From JAJECS01 sp965198185 (GTDB lineage Bacteria > Chloroflexota > UBA11872): a DNA stretch of 64,000 nucleotides. The stretch is from contig CBDAOU010000001.1 of assembly GCA_965198185.1 (NCBI GenBank), forward strand, positions 310,001-374,000. Reading direction: 5' to 3'. The notes beneath the pieces are model-generated. The model saw only the letters and a program-made list of their open reading frames with translations, did not search any database and was not told the DNA's origin. Both the position numbers and the translations under genes were made by a program. Below are positions 8,229 through 15,285 of the stretch, in pieces (positions within the stretch are counted from its first letter, which is position 1; the number at the start of each line of letters is the position of its first letter).

Positions 8229-8519
8229 GTGAACGTGGGAACCCTGGAGCTGGTGCTGCGCATCCACGGCGCGGACTCCCTCAAGGACCGGCGCCGGGTG
8301 GTGCGGGCGCTCACGGCCCGGCTGCGCAACAGCTTCAACGCGGCCGTCGCCGATCTGGAGCAGGACCCCGAGCCGCACTCGGCGCGCGTGGGCGTGGCCT
8401 GCGTCGCCAACGACAGCCGCTATCTGGACGGCCAGCTCACCGCCATCGTGAACTTCGTCGAGGCCCTGCACCTGCCGCTGGAAGTGGTGAGCGACGCCCG
8501 CGAGATCGTGCGCCTGTAG
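8229..8519 (+). CDS. DUF503 family protein (YlxP-like)
   Basis: A 96-residue protein matching the small DUF503/YlxP family in length and pattern: an N-terminal VGTLELVLRIHGADSLKDRR strand-helix, a central RVGVACVANDS strand and a C-terminal amphipathic segment. In other bacteria ylxP lies in the nusA-infB-rbfA region and the protein is linked to ribosome or RNA metabolism. Here it stands apart from those genes. The start is GTG at 8229, preceded by a -10-like TACACT and no Shine-Dalgarno. Confidence 0.8.
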   Translation: MNVGTLELVLRIHGADSLKDRRRVVRALTARLRNSFNAAVADLEQDPEPHSARVGVACVANDSRYLDGQLTAIVNFVEALHLPLEVVSDAREIVRL

Positions 8520-8887
8520 CCGGAGCCGGGCCTCAGCCGCGCCGCGCCTGCCTCACTGCGTCTGCAATGCACCCATTCTGGTGAGTTCGTCCCAGTCCGT
8601 CGTGAGCCGCTGCCGTTCGTGGTGAGCCTGTCGAACCACCGCGAGCACCTTGGCCGGCATCGACCGATCCCCCTCAACCTCGCCTTTCCCACCAGGGGAG
8701 ATGGGACCGGATGCATACGCTCCGCACACCCCGCGCGCCATTCCAGGATCTCCACTCCCCAATCGCCATCTCCCCACGCGCAGTCGCCAACGCTCCGGTA
8801 CACTGCGCGCCGAATAGCGGCGAAGGGCTTGGAGTTGCAGCGGTGGCCGTAGTTGCTCATCCGGGAAACCGGCGGAGCGTAGGAGGC
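8520..8887. other. Gene-free stretch with repeat fragments
   Basis: No convincing gene is seen. It holds a copy of the TTCGTGGTGAGCCTGTCGAA repeat (8613-8639) and, around 8665-8705, a degenerate version of a CCCTCTCC/GGGGAGA palindrome seen elsewhere in intergenic DNA. Confidence 0.6.
8613..8639 (+). repeat. Dispersed repeat, TTCGTGGTGAGCCTGTCGAA family
   Basis: A 27-base sequence that recurs in inverted orientation at 47525-47551 with one or two changes. It is partly palindromic (TTCG with CGAA at the ends). Both copies lie between genes. It is a short interspersed repeat rather than a gene part. Confidence 0.65.
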
Positions 8888-8983
8888 ATGCCGTTGCCAG
8901 TCGAAGCCATTCTTGGTCTAGTAGCCTTTCTGGGCTTCTTCCTGATGTGGGCTGTAGTTCCGGCCCAAATCCGAAAGCGATAG
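8888..8983 (+). CDS. Possible small membrane peptide (31 residues)
   Basis: A short frame starts at ATG 8888 and encodes one hydrophobic helix (ILGLVAFLGFFLMWAVV) followed by a basic tail ending in RKR. AGGAGG stands immediately upstream (8880-8885) but only two bases from the ATG, closer than usual. The frame is also open upstream, so the start is uncertain. The one-helix, positive-tail layout is typical of small bacterial membrane proteins, but nothing else supports it. Confidence 0.3.
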   Translation: MPLPVEAILGLVAFLGFFLMWAVVPAQIRKR

Positions 8984-9259
8984 CCGAACCGGGCACTTCC
9001 CCGTAGAAGGCGCCGCACTGATGCGCGTTGGGCAAAGCTCGCCCAAGCCAGCTCGATGGCACAGAGCCTGGTGGTCGCCCCGCGACTCCAAGCCCCCGCC
9101 GCATTCAAAATCCCCGACGACAAGCCACGCCAGCGGGAATAGAGACGCCGTTCGCAACCCGTCGACAGCCGCACCAGCAATACCTCTGGGATTGACAGCC
9201 GCCGACGCATTGCGCACGCTTTGCGCGTACACCCCCTGCATGCTTCGGCGGCAGGGCGC

Positions 9260-9288
9260 AAGGCTGCCGCAAGGCAGCCTTAGCTTTT
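9260..9288 (+). terminator. Rho-independent terminator-like hairpin
   Basis: A perfect 9-base stem, AAGGCTGCC (9260-9268) paired with GGCAGCCTT (9273-9281), closes a GCAA tetraloop. AGCTTTT with four T follows (9285-9288). No confident gene ends just upstream on the plus strand, so it may be left over from a lost gene. Confidence 0.55.
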
Positions 9289-9294
9289 GTGGGG

Positions 9295-9437
9295 ATGATT
9301 GACATCCGCACCAACGTCTACGTAGACGGCTTGAATCTCTACTATCGGGCGTTGCAGGTCACGCCGCCGTCGCTCAGTCCTTGCGTCCGCGCCCGCTCGC
9401 GTTCCAGCATCGACAGGCGCGTCAGCGCACGGCGGTG
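9295..9437 (+). pseudogene. NYN-domain protein, N-terminal fragment
   Basis: From ATG 9295 the frame reads IRTNVYVDGLNLYYRAL, the first strand and metal-binding Asp of a NYN (PIN-like) RNase domain. After about 25 residues it turns into a Ser/Arg-rich low-complexity tail and stops at about 9437. Real NYN proteins run for some 150-250 residues with further conserved Asp residues, none of which is present. The rest has been deleted or replaced, since the antitoxin gene on the other strand begins where the homology ends. A GGGG lies just upstream of the ATG. Confidence 0.55.
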
Positions 9438-9739
9438 ACGTGCAGCCGAACGCCTTCGTGCCGCTGGATCTGGTTAATGACCTCGAACAGGTTGCGGGCC
9501 TGCGGGTTGCCGTTGGGACCGAACATGCGCATCAGGCTCTTGGACGGTTTGCCGGTCAGGCGTCCCAATTCATCGAACCCGACCGTAGCGTTGATGTAGT
9601 CGCGCAGCAGGGCCTTGCCAACATCCACTTCACCATTCAGCAGCGCCCCTATTCCTTCGTTCAACAGCCCTTCCCGGAACTCTGCGTCGCGCTGCGCGCG
9701 GGCCAGCACCGTCTCCCTGAAGTCGCGCGTGAGCGGCAT
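9422..9739 (-). CDS. HigA-like antitoxin / HTH regulator
   Basis: A 105-residue protein. TRDFRETVLARAQRDAEF, a GKALLRDYINATVGF segment, then the helix-turn-helix LGRLTGKPSKSLMRMFGPNG and a NPQARNLFEVINQIQ tail match the short HigA-type antitoxins that partner Gp49/HigB-type RelE toxins. It would bind its own promoter and neutralise the toxin. The toxin gene lies three bases upstream in the same orientation but is frameshifted. The antitoxin itself looks intact, which is the usual survivor in a decaying module. Confidence 0.75.
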   Translation of the reverse strand: MPLTRDFRETVLARAQRDAEFREGLLNEGIGALLNGEVDVGKALLRDYINATVGFDELGRLTGKPSKSLMRMFGPNGNPQARNLFEVINQIQRHEGVRLHVTAVR

Positions 9740-9742
9740 GTC

Positions 9743-10137
9743 CTAGGTCTCCTCTCGCTTGCGGCGTAGGTAGGCCGCCCAACGATTCTGGGCCGCGGTG
9801 ATATCCGCCGACTGGCGCTGCTTGGTTCCTCCGCCAAGCAGAATGATTACGGTGTCACCATCTCGGCCGAGCAGAGTAGATCCGGTAGCCGAGTCCAGTG
9901 TGCATGCGGTACTCCAGCACCCCGCCCTCCGCCAGGGGTCCGGACAGCTTTGACTGCGTCGTCGATGCGGACAGAGCGCACGTACAACCCGAACTCCGGG
10001 CGGAGTATCCCGTATGGCGGCGCTCAACGACCAGCCGCACTCCTGGCCGCCACCCGACCGTCGAGTCGATTGAACCAGTCGGCAAACGGGCTGCGGCCCT
10101 TGTGACCGATGTACTCCCGAGGCCATATCGATGCCAC
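9743..10137 (-). pseudogene. HigB/RelE-type toxin gene with two frameshifts
   Basis: Three successive reading frames together spell one toxin of normal length (about 130 residues). From GTG 10137 the first frame gives REYIGHKGRSPFADWFNRLD, the N-terminal motif of phage Gp49-like HigB. The second frame gives EGGVLEYRMHTGLGYRIY. The third gives GRDGDTVIILLGGGTKQRQ and a basic ALRRKREET-like tail. The second shift is a one-base slip within TACTCTGCTCGG near 9883; the first lies around 9960-10060. No single frame encodes a working protein. Order (toxin then antitoxin) and the three-base gap are as in higBA. Confidence 0.65.
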
Positions 10138-11198
10138 GAGAACCGCCTCAGTTCGCGGTCCCGCGCCCGCTTGGCTACACGTCGAATATGGCTTGTACGA
10201 GCCACGTCAAAGGCCATCCAAGCGACCGGCCGCCGTGCACGTCCCGCTCCGCTTCCAGGATATGCCTGGTCTTCCGACCAGGGCGTCGTCTTCCACACCT
10301 ATCGACTCAGGAAATTCACGGCCGACAAGAGGTGACGCCGGCGCTCTATGCCACCGGGATGCCGTACCTTATCGATGAAATGCATCGCCTTCGTCGAGCC
10401 GTTCGTGCGGATATCGTGAACAGCAACGGTCACGTGCCGCAGACGCGGGGTTCGAGCCGTAGGAGAACGCTTCGCGCTTTGGCGTCAGCCAAATGTTCGC
10501 GGCAGCTATTCGAGATCGCTCTCGATCGATGAGCAAACTCCCCTTTTGAGCAACTTCGACTCCTTCGCAAACGGAAGCTGGCGTGCAATGCGGAGCCAGA
10601 TTCTCACGTCGGCGCTCGAGGAGCCTCATATCCGGACTCAACGACCACCTTGCCGTGCTGCTCAAACGGGCGGGCTTGCATGACCAGGGCGTGGCTATCC
10701 CGGGAAACGCCAGCACTACGTCTTGCGACCACGGCGAGAGTGATGCTGGAAGAAGATTGTTCTCGATGGCATCGACCGGCAGCGCCGACTGTTCGAGGCC
10801 GTGCAGCCGCAATCAGCTGCCGCTATAGATAGATCTGGGTCATGAGGTCGCAGGTCGACCCATCGCCTGCCGTCCTTGATGACGAGCAAGTCGATGTCGA
10901 ATTCTCTTCTACCGGCCGCAACGGCGAGCGTGGCCCAAGTGAGGCCAGCGCGGCCGGCGGTAGGCGGCGACATCGACCCAAAGAGGCGCAATCGTAGGAG
11001 ATTTTCTCCGGCCGATCGAGATTGGCAATTCCACATCATCTGAGGCACGATGCGCGTGATTCTCCTCGCTGATTTCTTTCAGGGTGTCAACTGGGCCTGG
11101 TCAATCGCATGCTTAACAGGCAAATCGGTCTCGACCACGGCTGCAGGCAGGGGCGCGATGCGGCCGTGGTCCTCGGGGATTATGCGCTTCGGCATCTC
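10138..11198. other. Decayed stretch without intact genes
   Basis: About 1 kb whose frames are all short or arginine/serine rich. It contains the nucleotidyltransferase-like remnant described separately. Fragments on the minus strand between about 10330 and 10620 (for example WLRIARQLPFAKESK) weakly recall a HEPN-domain partner, broken by stops and shifts. Base composition is slightly less GC-rich than the neighbouring genes. Confidence 0.5.
10716..11048 (-). pseudogene. MNT-type nucleotidyltransferase remnant
   Basis: The frame contains RLRLFGSM followed by DIDLLVIKDG. These are the two active-site strands of minimal nucleotidyltransferases (GSxxRG ... DxD). They are about 22 residues apart instead of the usual 9-10, and the RG of the first motif is missing. 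Downstream the homology seems to continue in another frame (ALPVDAI). With the HEPN-like fragments behind it, this looks like a dead MntA/HepT-type toxin-antitoxin pair. The assignment rests on short motifs only. Confidence 0.35.
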
Positions 11199-11849
11199 CT
11201 AGCGCCATCGACCAGGTTCATCGGTGAGAGTGCGCTTCGGCCGGCACGGCTCCGGGGACGCATCCCAGCGGACGGTCGGCGCGGCGGCCGGCGGCGGCGG
11301 CGAGGAGCGGCGGCAGCGTCCACTTCGAGGGCCAGGGCGGCGATGACGGCGCCGGCGGGGGCTGTGAGCAGCGATGACGGCGCCGGCGGGGGCTGTGACG
11401 ACTGCCGCGACGATGCCGCTGGTGAGGTCGGCGTAGGCGCCGAGGACCAGGCGGCCGAAGCCGAGCATGCGCCACTGCAAGCGGCGGCGGAGATGAAGGC
11501 GCAGGCCGTGGATGGCGGCGGCCCCTAGGGCGCCGAGCGCGAGCCCACCGATGATGGCGGCCGGGTGATCGGGCATGACCGCGGCTCCCGCCAGGCCGCC
11601 GGCCACGGGCCGCAGCACCCAGCCCACGCGGTCCATGAGGCCCCCGCTGCCGGGGAACTTGTCGGCGAAGAGGTCGATGGGCAGGAGCAGCAGGGCGATC
11701 AGGAAGACCGCCCCCGTGCCCACGAAGGCAAAGGCCGGGTTGGGCGTCACCAAGTCCGAGCGCCAGGCGAAGAGCGCGGTGAGCGCCACGGTGACGTAGG
11801 GATTGAGGCCGGCGGCGACGCCCAGGACGGGCGCTTGGAGGAATTCCAT
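11199..11849 (-). CDS. DUF4126 membrane protein with a frameshifted C-terminus
   Basis: Residues 1-150 have several membrane segments and a GLNPYVTVALTALFAW start typical of DUF4126 proteins. They include LIALLLLPIDLFADKFPG, a GGLMDRVGWVLRP segment and GIVAAVVTAPAGAVIAA. The last 60 residues are Arg/Pro/Ser-rich and unlike a membrane protein. A 31-base tandem duplication (11340-11370 and 11371-11401) lies exactly where the change begins. Because 31 is not a multiple of three, it shifts the frame. In the other frame the sequence continues IAALALEVDAAAAP, a more plausible ending. The function of DUF4126 is unknown. Confidence 0.65.
   Translation of the reverse strand: MEFLQAPVLGVAAGLNPYVTVALTALFAWRSDLVTPNPAFAFVGTGAVFLIALLLLPIDLFADKFPGSGGLMDRVGWVLRPVAGGLAGAAVMPDHPAAIIGGLALGALGAAAIHGLRLHLRRRLQWRMLGFGRLVLGAYADLTSGIVAAVVTAPAGAVIAAHSPRRRRHRRPGPRSGRCRRSSPPPPAAAPTVRWDASPEPCRPKRTLTDEPGRWR
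11340..11401. repeat. 31-bp tandem duplication inside the DUF4126 gene
   Basis: Two head-to-tail copies of a 31-base unit begin GCGATGACGGCGCCGGCGGG (11340 and 11371). They are identical over at least 28 bases. The duplication changes the reading frame of the gene on the minus strand. The very high identity suggests it is recent. Confidence 0.75.
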
Positions 11850-11901
11850 TTAAGGTGTCCGCCTGTCGAATCGGCGCGGTGCGGTGCTGGTCACGGGGCC
11901 T

Positions 11902-11950
11902 GGATTCCCGCCCCGGATCGAGTCCGGGGCAGGCTCTTCGCGGGAACGAC
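11902..11950. repeat. GATTCCCGC...GCGGGAAYGAC dispersed palindrome
   Basis: The ends GATTCCCGC and GCGGGAACGAC flank an inner hairpin CCCCGGATCGAGTCCGGGG. A close relative is at 16433-16478 and a minimal form at 13912-13936. All are intergenic. Confidence 0.7.
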
Positions 11951-11978
11951 GGATGGGGCGGGAATGACGGGTTCGGGT

Positions 11979-12010
11979 CCCAGGCTGCGCGCAGCCTGGG
12001 CCACCGGACA
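11979..12010. repeat. CCCAGGCTGCGCGCAGCCTGGG palindrome repeat
   Basis: A perfect palindromic core (CCCAGGCTGCG / CGCAGCCTGGG) is followed by CCACCGGACA. Another copy with compensating change (CCCACGCTGCGCGCAGCGTGGG) and the same CCACCGGACA tail is at 47634-47665, and a partial copy is at 47484-47503. The paired change in both arms suggests that the hairpin is selected or copied as a unit. Confidence 0.7.
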
Positions 12011-12241
12011 CCGAATAGATGTCGTCAAAATCGCGACCGGTCATCCCGACTCCGTAGGTTTGCCCGCAGAATGCGCCAGCCTACCGATTTACGATCCGCC
12101 TCGTGCGTGTCGATCAAACGCATCGGCACGCGTTGACCTTGTACGGTGGGCGCCGCCGCGGTGCCGGCACGTGACACAAGCCGGCCGGAGCAGGCGACTG
12201 CACCGACATTAGGACCGCGATCACGCGGAAGGAGCAATCGG

Positions 12242-12607
12242 ATGGCGAACAGCGTTGTGCATTTCGAAATCAACGGCACGGACGGTCCTGCGCTGCAGAA
12301 GTTCTACGGCGACCTCTTCGATTGGGAGATCACCTCCGACAACCCCATGGGTTACGGGGTGGTGAGCGCGCCGAGCGACGGCCCCGGTATCGGCGGCGGC
12401 ATCATGGGCATGGGCGACGTGGTGCCCCCCACGCGGGTCACGTTCTACGTGGGTGTGGACGACGTGTCCGAATACCTGGAGAAGGCCCAGAGCATGGGCG
12501 GCAGCATCGTGATGCCCGAGATGGAGGTGATGGAGGACGTGGTCATCGGGATCTTTGCCGACCCCGAAGGACACGTGATCGGCCTGGTCAAGAACATCCC
12601 GATGTAG
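12242..12607 (+). CDS. VOC-family (glyoxalase/bleomycin-resistance fold) protein
   Basis: A 121-residue single-domain VOC protein of the subgroup that begins VVHFEINGTDGPALQKFYGDLF. It carries GPGIGGGIMG in the middle and ends GIFADPEGHVIGLVK. The subgroup is common and mostly uncharacterised. The classic Glu/His metal ligands are only partly present, so a binding or lyase role cannot be chosen. AAGGAG at 12229-12234 gives a clear ribosome site for ATG 12242. It converges on the TfoX-like gene with a 6-base gap. Confidence 0.85.
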   Translation: MANSVVHFEINGTDGPALQKFYGDLFDWEITSDNPMGYGVVSAPSDGPGIGGGIMGMGDVVPPTRVTFYVGVDDVSEYLEKAQSMGGSIVMPEMEVMEDVVIGIFADPEGHVIGLVKNIPM

Positions 12608-12613
12608 GCGGCG

Positions 12614-12943
12614 CTACTTGGGCGGCAGGGAGCGGGCGAACGACACGCCCAGCTCCACCCAGCCGGCGAGGTCGGCATCGTCCGCCGTGCCTTCCGGCGC
12701 CACCAGCACCCAGCCGTTCATGGGCCGCCCGCTGAGATCGAAGATGCGCGCATGGGCGTGGGCCAGCGCCTCGTCGAAGCGATCCGGGCCGCAGCGCACC
12801 ATCAGCTCGTCGCTCGCGACGCCGACGGCCATGTTGCCGCCCAGCATGAAGGCGATGCCGCCGAACATGCGCCGCTCGGTGAGCCCGTCTTCGTTCGCCA
12901 GCGCCTCCCGCAGTCGCTGTGCCAATCCTTCGTCGTAGGCCAT
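12614..12943 (-). CDS. TfoX N-terminal domain protein
   Basis: A 109-residue protein consisting only of the TfoX N-terminal domain: LAQRLREALANEDGLTERRM, FGGIAFMLGGNMAVGV with its conserved MFGG and GNM, and DELMVRCGP. Single-domain relatives are widespread. In gammaproteobacteria full-length TfoX/Sxy activates competence genes, but that role should not be assumed here. ATG 12943 is preceded by GAGGA. A longer frame upstream is rejected because its composition is arbitrary. Confidence 0.8.
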   Translation of the reverse strand: MAYDEGLAQRLREALANEDGLTERRMFGGIAFMLGGNMAVGVASDELMVRCGPDRFDEALAHAHARIFDLSGRPMNGWVLVAPEGTADDADLAGWVELGVSFARSLPPK

Positions 12944-13504
12944 GGGGTCCTCGGCTTGGTGTGTACGGCGCTGGGTCATTTTGCATCCGGCGCCATCCGT
13001 GCTTCGTGGGCGACCTTCACTTGCGGGCAGGTGTCCGGCGATCGCCTCGATGAGACCGTGGGAGAGCGGGGTCGTCCCCGGCCCGTAGCGCAGGCCCAGA
13101 GCCCGAACAGTTGCCGGGCCACCGCGGCGAGCCCGCATCCGCAAGGTAGGGCCTCAGCGCAGCGGCGCAGACCGGACGTGCGGCATCGATGTCGCCGTCC
13201 ACCCGCCCTGGCGGGTCACGTGCCAAGCCGCCCAATGCTGGAGGCCAGTGGCGGCTACGAAGGCGGTGGTGGACGCCTTGGCCGCCACCGGGCTCTGCCG
13301 GTGGTGGTGGTTGCGCGCTCGCCCGCTGATGGGAGAGGGGGCCGGGCGGCACTTCTGGCAGTCATGCTGGGCCCGGGCGTGGCCAGCGATGCCGGAGAGC
13401 GCTTGGCGCTGATCTAACGTGGTTCGTGACCCGACCGCGCGGGGCGGGCGTCCTAGCTGGTGCGATACTCCACGGGCCGATAGCACTGCTTGCAAAGAGA
13501 TCCC
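12944..13504. other. Gene-free stretch
   Basis: Long open frames cross this GC-rich DNA on both strands, but none has a family motif or a plausible ribosome site. A GGGAGAGGGG tract (13331-13342) resembles the broken palindromes seen in other spacers. Nothing else is seen. Confidence 0.5.
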
Positions 13505-13807
13505 ATGGCCACCTTCATTGCTCTGCTCAACCTGCCCGACAGCGATGCCGCCGAGCCCGGATCCCACGCCCACAAACTGGAAGAAGGGGCGCCCGAGACG
13601 CGCAAGGTTCTGGAGGCGCACGGCGGCAGGCTGATCGACATCTACCTGACCATGGGGCAGTTCGACGGCGTGGCGATCATGGAGTTCCCAACCACCGTGG
13701 CCTGCGCGCAGGCGATGATGGCGTTCCGGGAGCGCTTCGGCGGCGGCACGCAGACGATGGAAGCGTTCCCCGAGAGCCAATGGGCGGAGCTGGCCCAAGG
13801 GATCTGA
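13505..13807 (+). CDS. GYD-domain protein
   Basis: A 100-residue protein. It begins ATFIALLNLPD, continues with ETRKVLEAHGGRLIDIYLTMGQFDGVAIMEFP and ends ESQWAELAQ. The central GQFDGVAIMEFP corresponds to the G(x)YD-V segment that names the family. It has a ferredoxin-like fold of unknown function, often found next to metabolic genes. The ATG at 13505 is chosen over the upstream ATG, since homology starts there. Confidence 0.75.
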   Translation: MATFIALLNLPDSDAAEPGSHAHKLEEGAPETRKVLEAHGGRLIDIYLTMGQFDGVAIMEFPTTVACAQAMMAFRERFGGGTQTMEAFPESQWAELAQGI

Positions 13808-13911
13808 GGCCGACTTCCGCCCAAGGTCAGTTGTTCACGACGCACGAAGCGCCAGGTGACTGGTCGCCCGTGGATGGGCGGGCCTTGATAGCCCCCAAGC
13901 AAGCTCGGACT

Positions 13912-13936
13912 GGATTCCGGCTTCCGCCGGAATGAC
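13912..13936. repeat. Minimal GGATTCCGG...CCGGAATGAC palindrome
   Basis: GGATTCCGGC and GCCGGAATGAC are inverted around a TTCC loop. It is a short relative of the repeats at 11902 and 16433. Confidence 0.55.
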
Positions 13937-13986
13937 AGACCGAAAGCGGCTCACTGCCCGGTTGCGCATTGCGTGTCGCACGGGCC

Positions 13987-13992
13987 TATCAT
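13987..13992 (+). promoter_or_regulatory. Putative -10 element (TATCAT) for a leaderless M20 peptidase transcript
   Basis: TATCAT ends six bases before ATG 13999, so transcription would start at the start codon. TTGCGC 19 bases upstream (13962-13967) is a possible -35. Confidence 0.35.
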
Positions 13993-13998
13993 GCGGCC

Positions 13999-15186
13999 AT
14001 GCGCGCAGAGTCGGCGGCCACTGAACAGGACGCGATTGAGCTTCTGACGGACTTGGTCAGCACGCCGAGCGTGTCGCCCGAGATTCCGGAAGGCACGGGC
14101 GAAGCGGCGATGGCGGCCAAGGTCGCGGCCTATGCCGAAGCCTGCGGAGCGGATGTCGTCTTCCAGGAAGCGCTGCCGGGGCGCGCGAACGTGGTCGGCA
14201 CGCTCGAAGGCGACGCCGGCGCGCCGGTCCTGATGCTGGAAGCGCACATGGACACGGTGGCCCTGGGCGCCATGAAGCGCGGGCACGAGCCGTGGCTCGA
14301 CGATGTGGGGCTACTGCACGGCCGCGGCGCCTGTGACACCAAGGGCTCGCTGGCGGCCATGCTGCTCACGCTGCGCCGCGTATCCCGTGAATCGGCGCGG
14401 CCCTGCACGCTGGTATTGGCGGCCACCGTGGACGAGGAGACCGGCAGCACCGGGGCCGACACCCTGGCCGCCTCGGCTGTCACCGCGGACGGCGCGATCG
14501 TGGGCGAACCGACGAGCCTTGAGATCGTGCGCGCGCATCGCGGCGGCCGATTTTGGAAGATCACCACCGCCGGCAAGTCGGCGCACAGCTCGCGTCCGGA
14601 CCTGGGCGACAACGCCATCTACCACATGGCCGACGTTATCCAGGTGCTGCGCGAAGAGTTCACGCGGCGCCTGGCCGGCCGCTGGCATCCGCTGTGCGGG
14701 GATTCCACGTTCTCCGCCGGAAGAATCCGCGCGGGCACGTCGTTCAACGTCGTGCCGGACCACTGCGAGCTGATCTTCGACCGCCGGTTCCTGCCGGATG
14801 AGGCGCTCGACGGCGTGGACGCGGAGCTCGAAGAAGTGCTCGCCATCGCGCGCGAGCGGTATCCCGGCCTGCAGGTAGAAGCCGTGCCCGAGGTCGTCGC
14901 CGGCTCGCTGGACACGCCCGAGGCGGCCGGCGTCGTGCAGGCGCTCATGGCGGCGTGCGAGGCCGTGACCGGACGCGCGGCCATTGCGGGGGCGCCCTAT
15001 GGCTCGGACGCGGCGTCGCTGGCGGCCGTCGGAATCCCGAGCGTGCTATGCGGGCCCGGCGATATCGCCGTGGCGCACAGCGAAGACGAATGGGTGCCGG
15101 TCGCGGAGGTCGTGCAGGCGTCGGAGGTGTACTACGCCGCCTGGCGCCAGTTCGCCGACATCCAGGCGAACGGAACCCCGAGCTAG
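13999..15186 (+). CDS. M20-family metallopeptidase (ArgE/DapE/CPG2-like)
   Basis: A 395-residue di-zinc hydrolase. The expected motifs are in order: LEAHMDTV (first metal His and catalytic Asp), GRGACDTKGSLAAM (bridging Asp), TVDEETGSTGAD (catalytic base Glu and metal Glu), AHSSRPDLGDNAI with the dimerisation-domain His, and YGSDAASLAAVGIP with AHSEDEWV (last metal His). It removes an acyl or amino acid group from a small amide; ArgE- or DapE-like specificity cannot be separated by eye. ATG 13999 is chosen because a -10-like TATCAT sits six bases before it. An upstream in-frame TTG is less likely. Confidence 0.85.
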   Translation: MRAESAATEQDAIELLTDLVSTPSVSPEIPEGTGEAAMAAKVAAYAEACGADVVFQEALPGRANVVGTLEGDAGAPVLMLEAHMDTVALGAMKRGHEPWLDDVGLLHGRGACDTKGSLAAMLLTLRRVSRESARPCTLVLAATVDEETGSTGADTLAASAVTADGAIVGEPTSLEIVRAHRGGRFWKITTAGKSAHSSRPDLGDNAIYHMADVIQVLREEFTRRLAGRWHPLCGDSTFSAGRIRAGTSFNVVPDHCELIFDRRFLPDEALDGVDAELEEVLAIARERYPGLQVEAVPEVVAGSLDTPEAAGVVQALMAACEAVTGRAAIAGAPYGSDAASLAAVGIPSVLCGPGDIAVAHSEDEWVPVAEVVQASEVYYAAWRQFADIQANGTPS

Positions 15187-15285
15187 CGGACCTGCCGGAG
15201 GGTCCCGATCCGCGCGGTAGCGGACGCGCGGCGGCGGCCGAGGCCGGTGCTAGTCTGGCCCGTGCCGCGCCCCGCGTGAGGTGAC

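Larger units (their letters stand above)
11850..12241. other. Gene-free stretch with palindromic repeats
   Basis: It holds two dispersed palindromes (11902-11950 and 11979-12010) and the Shine-Dalgarno AAGGAG (12229-12234) of the next gene. No coding region is supported. Confidence 0.6.

Noticed and set aside
12752..13417. A 221-codon plus-strand frame across the TfoX-like gene and spacer
   Set aside because: Covers the opposite strand of a recognised gene and continues through low-information GC-rich DNA.
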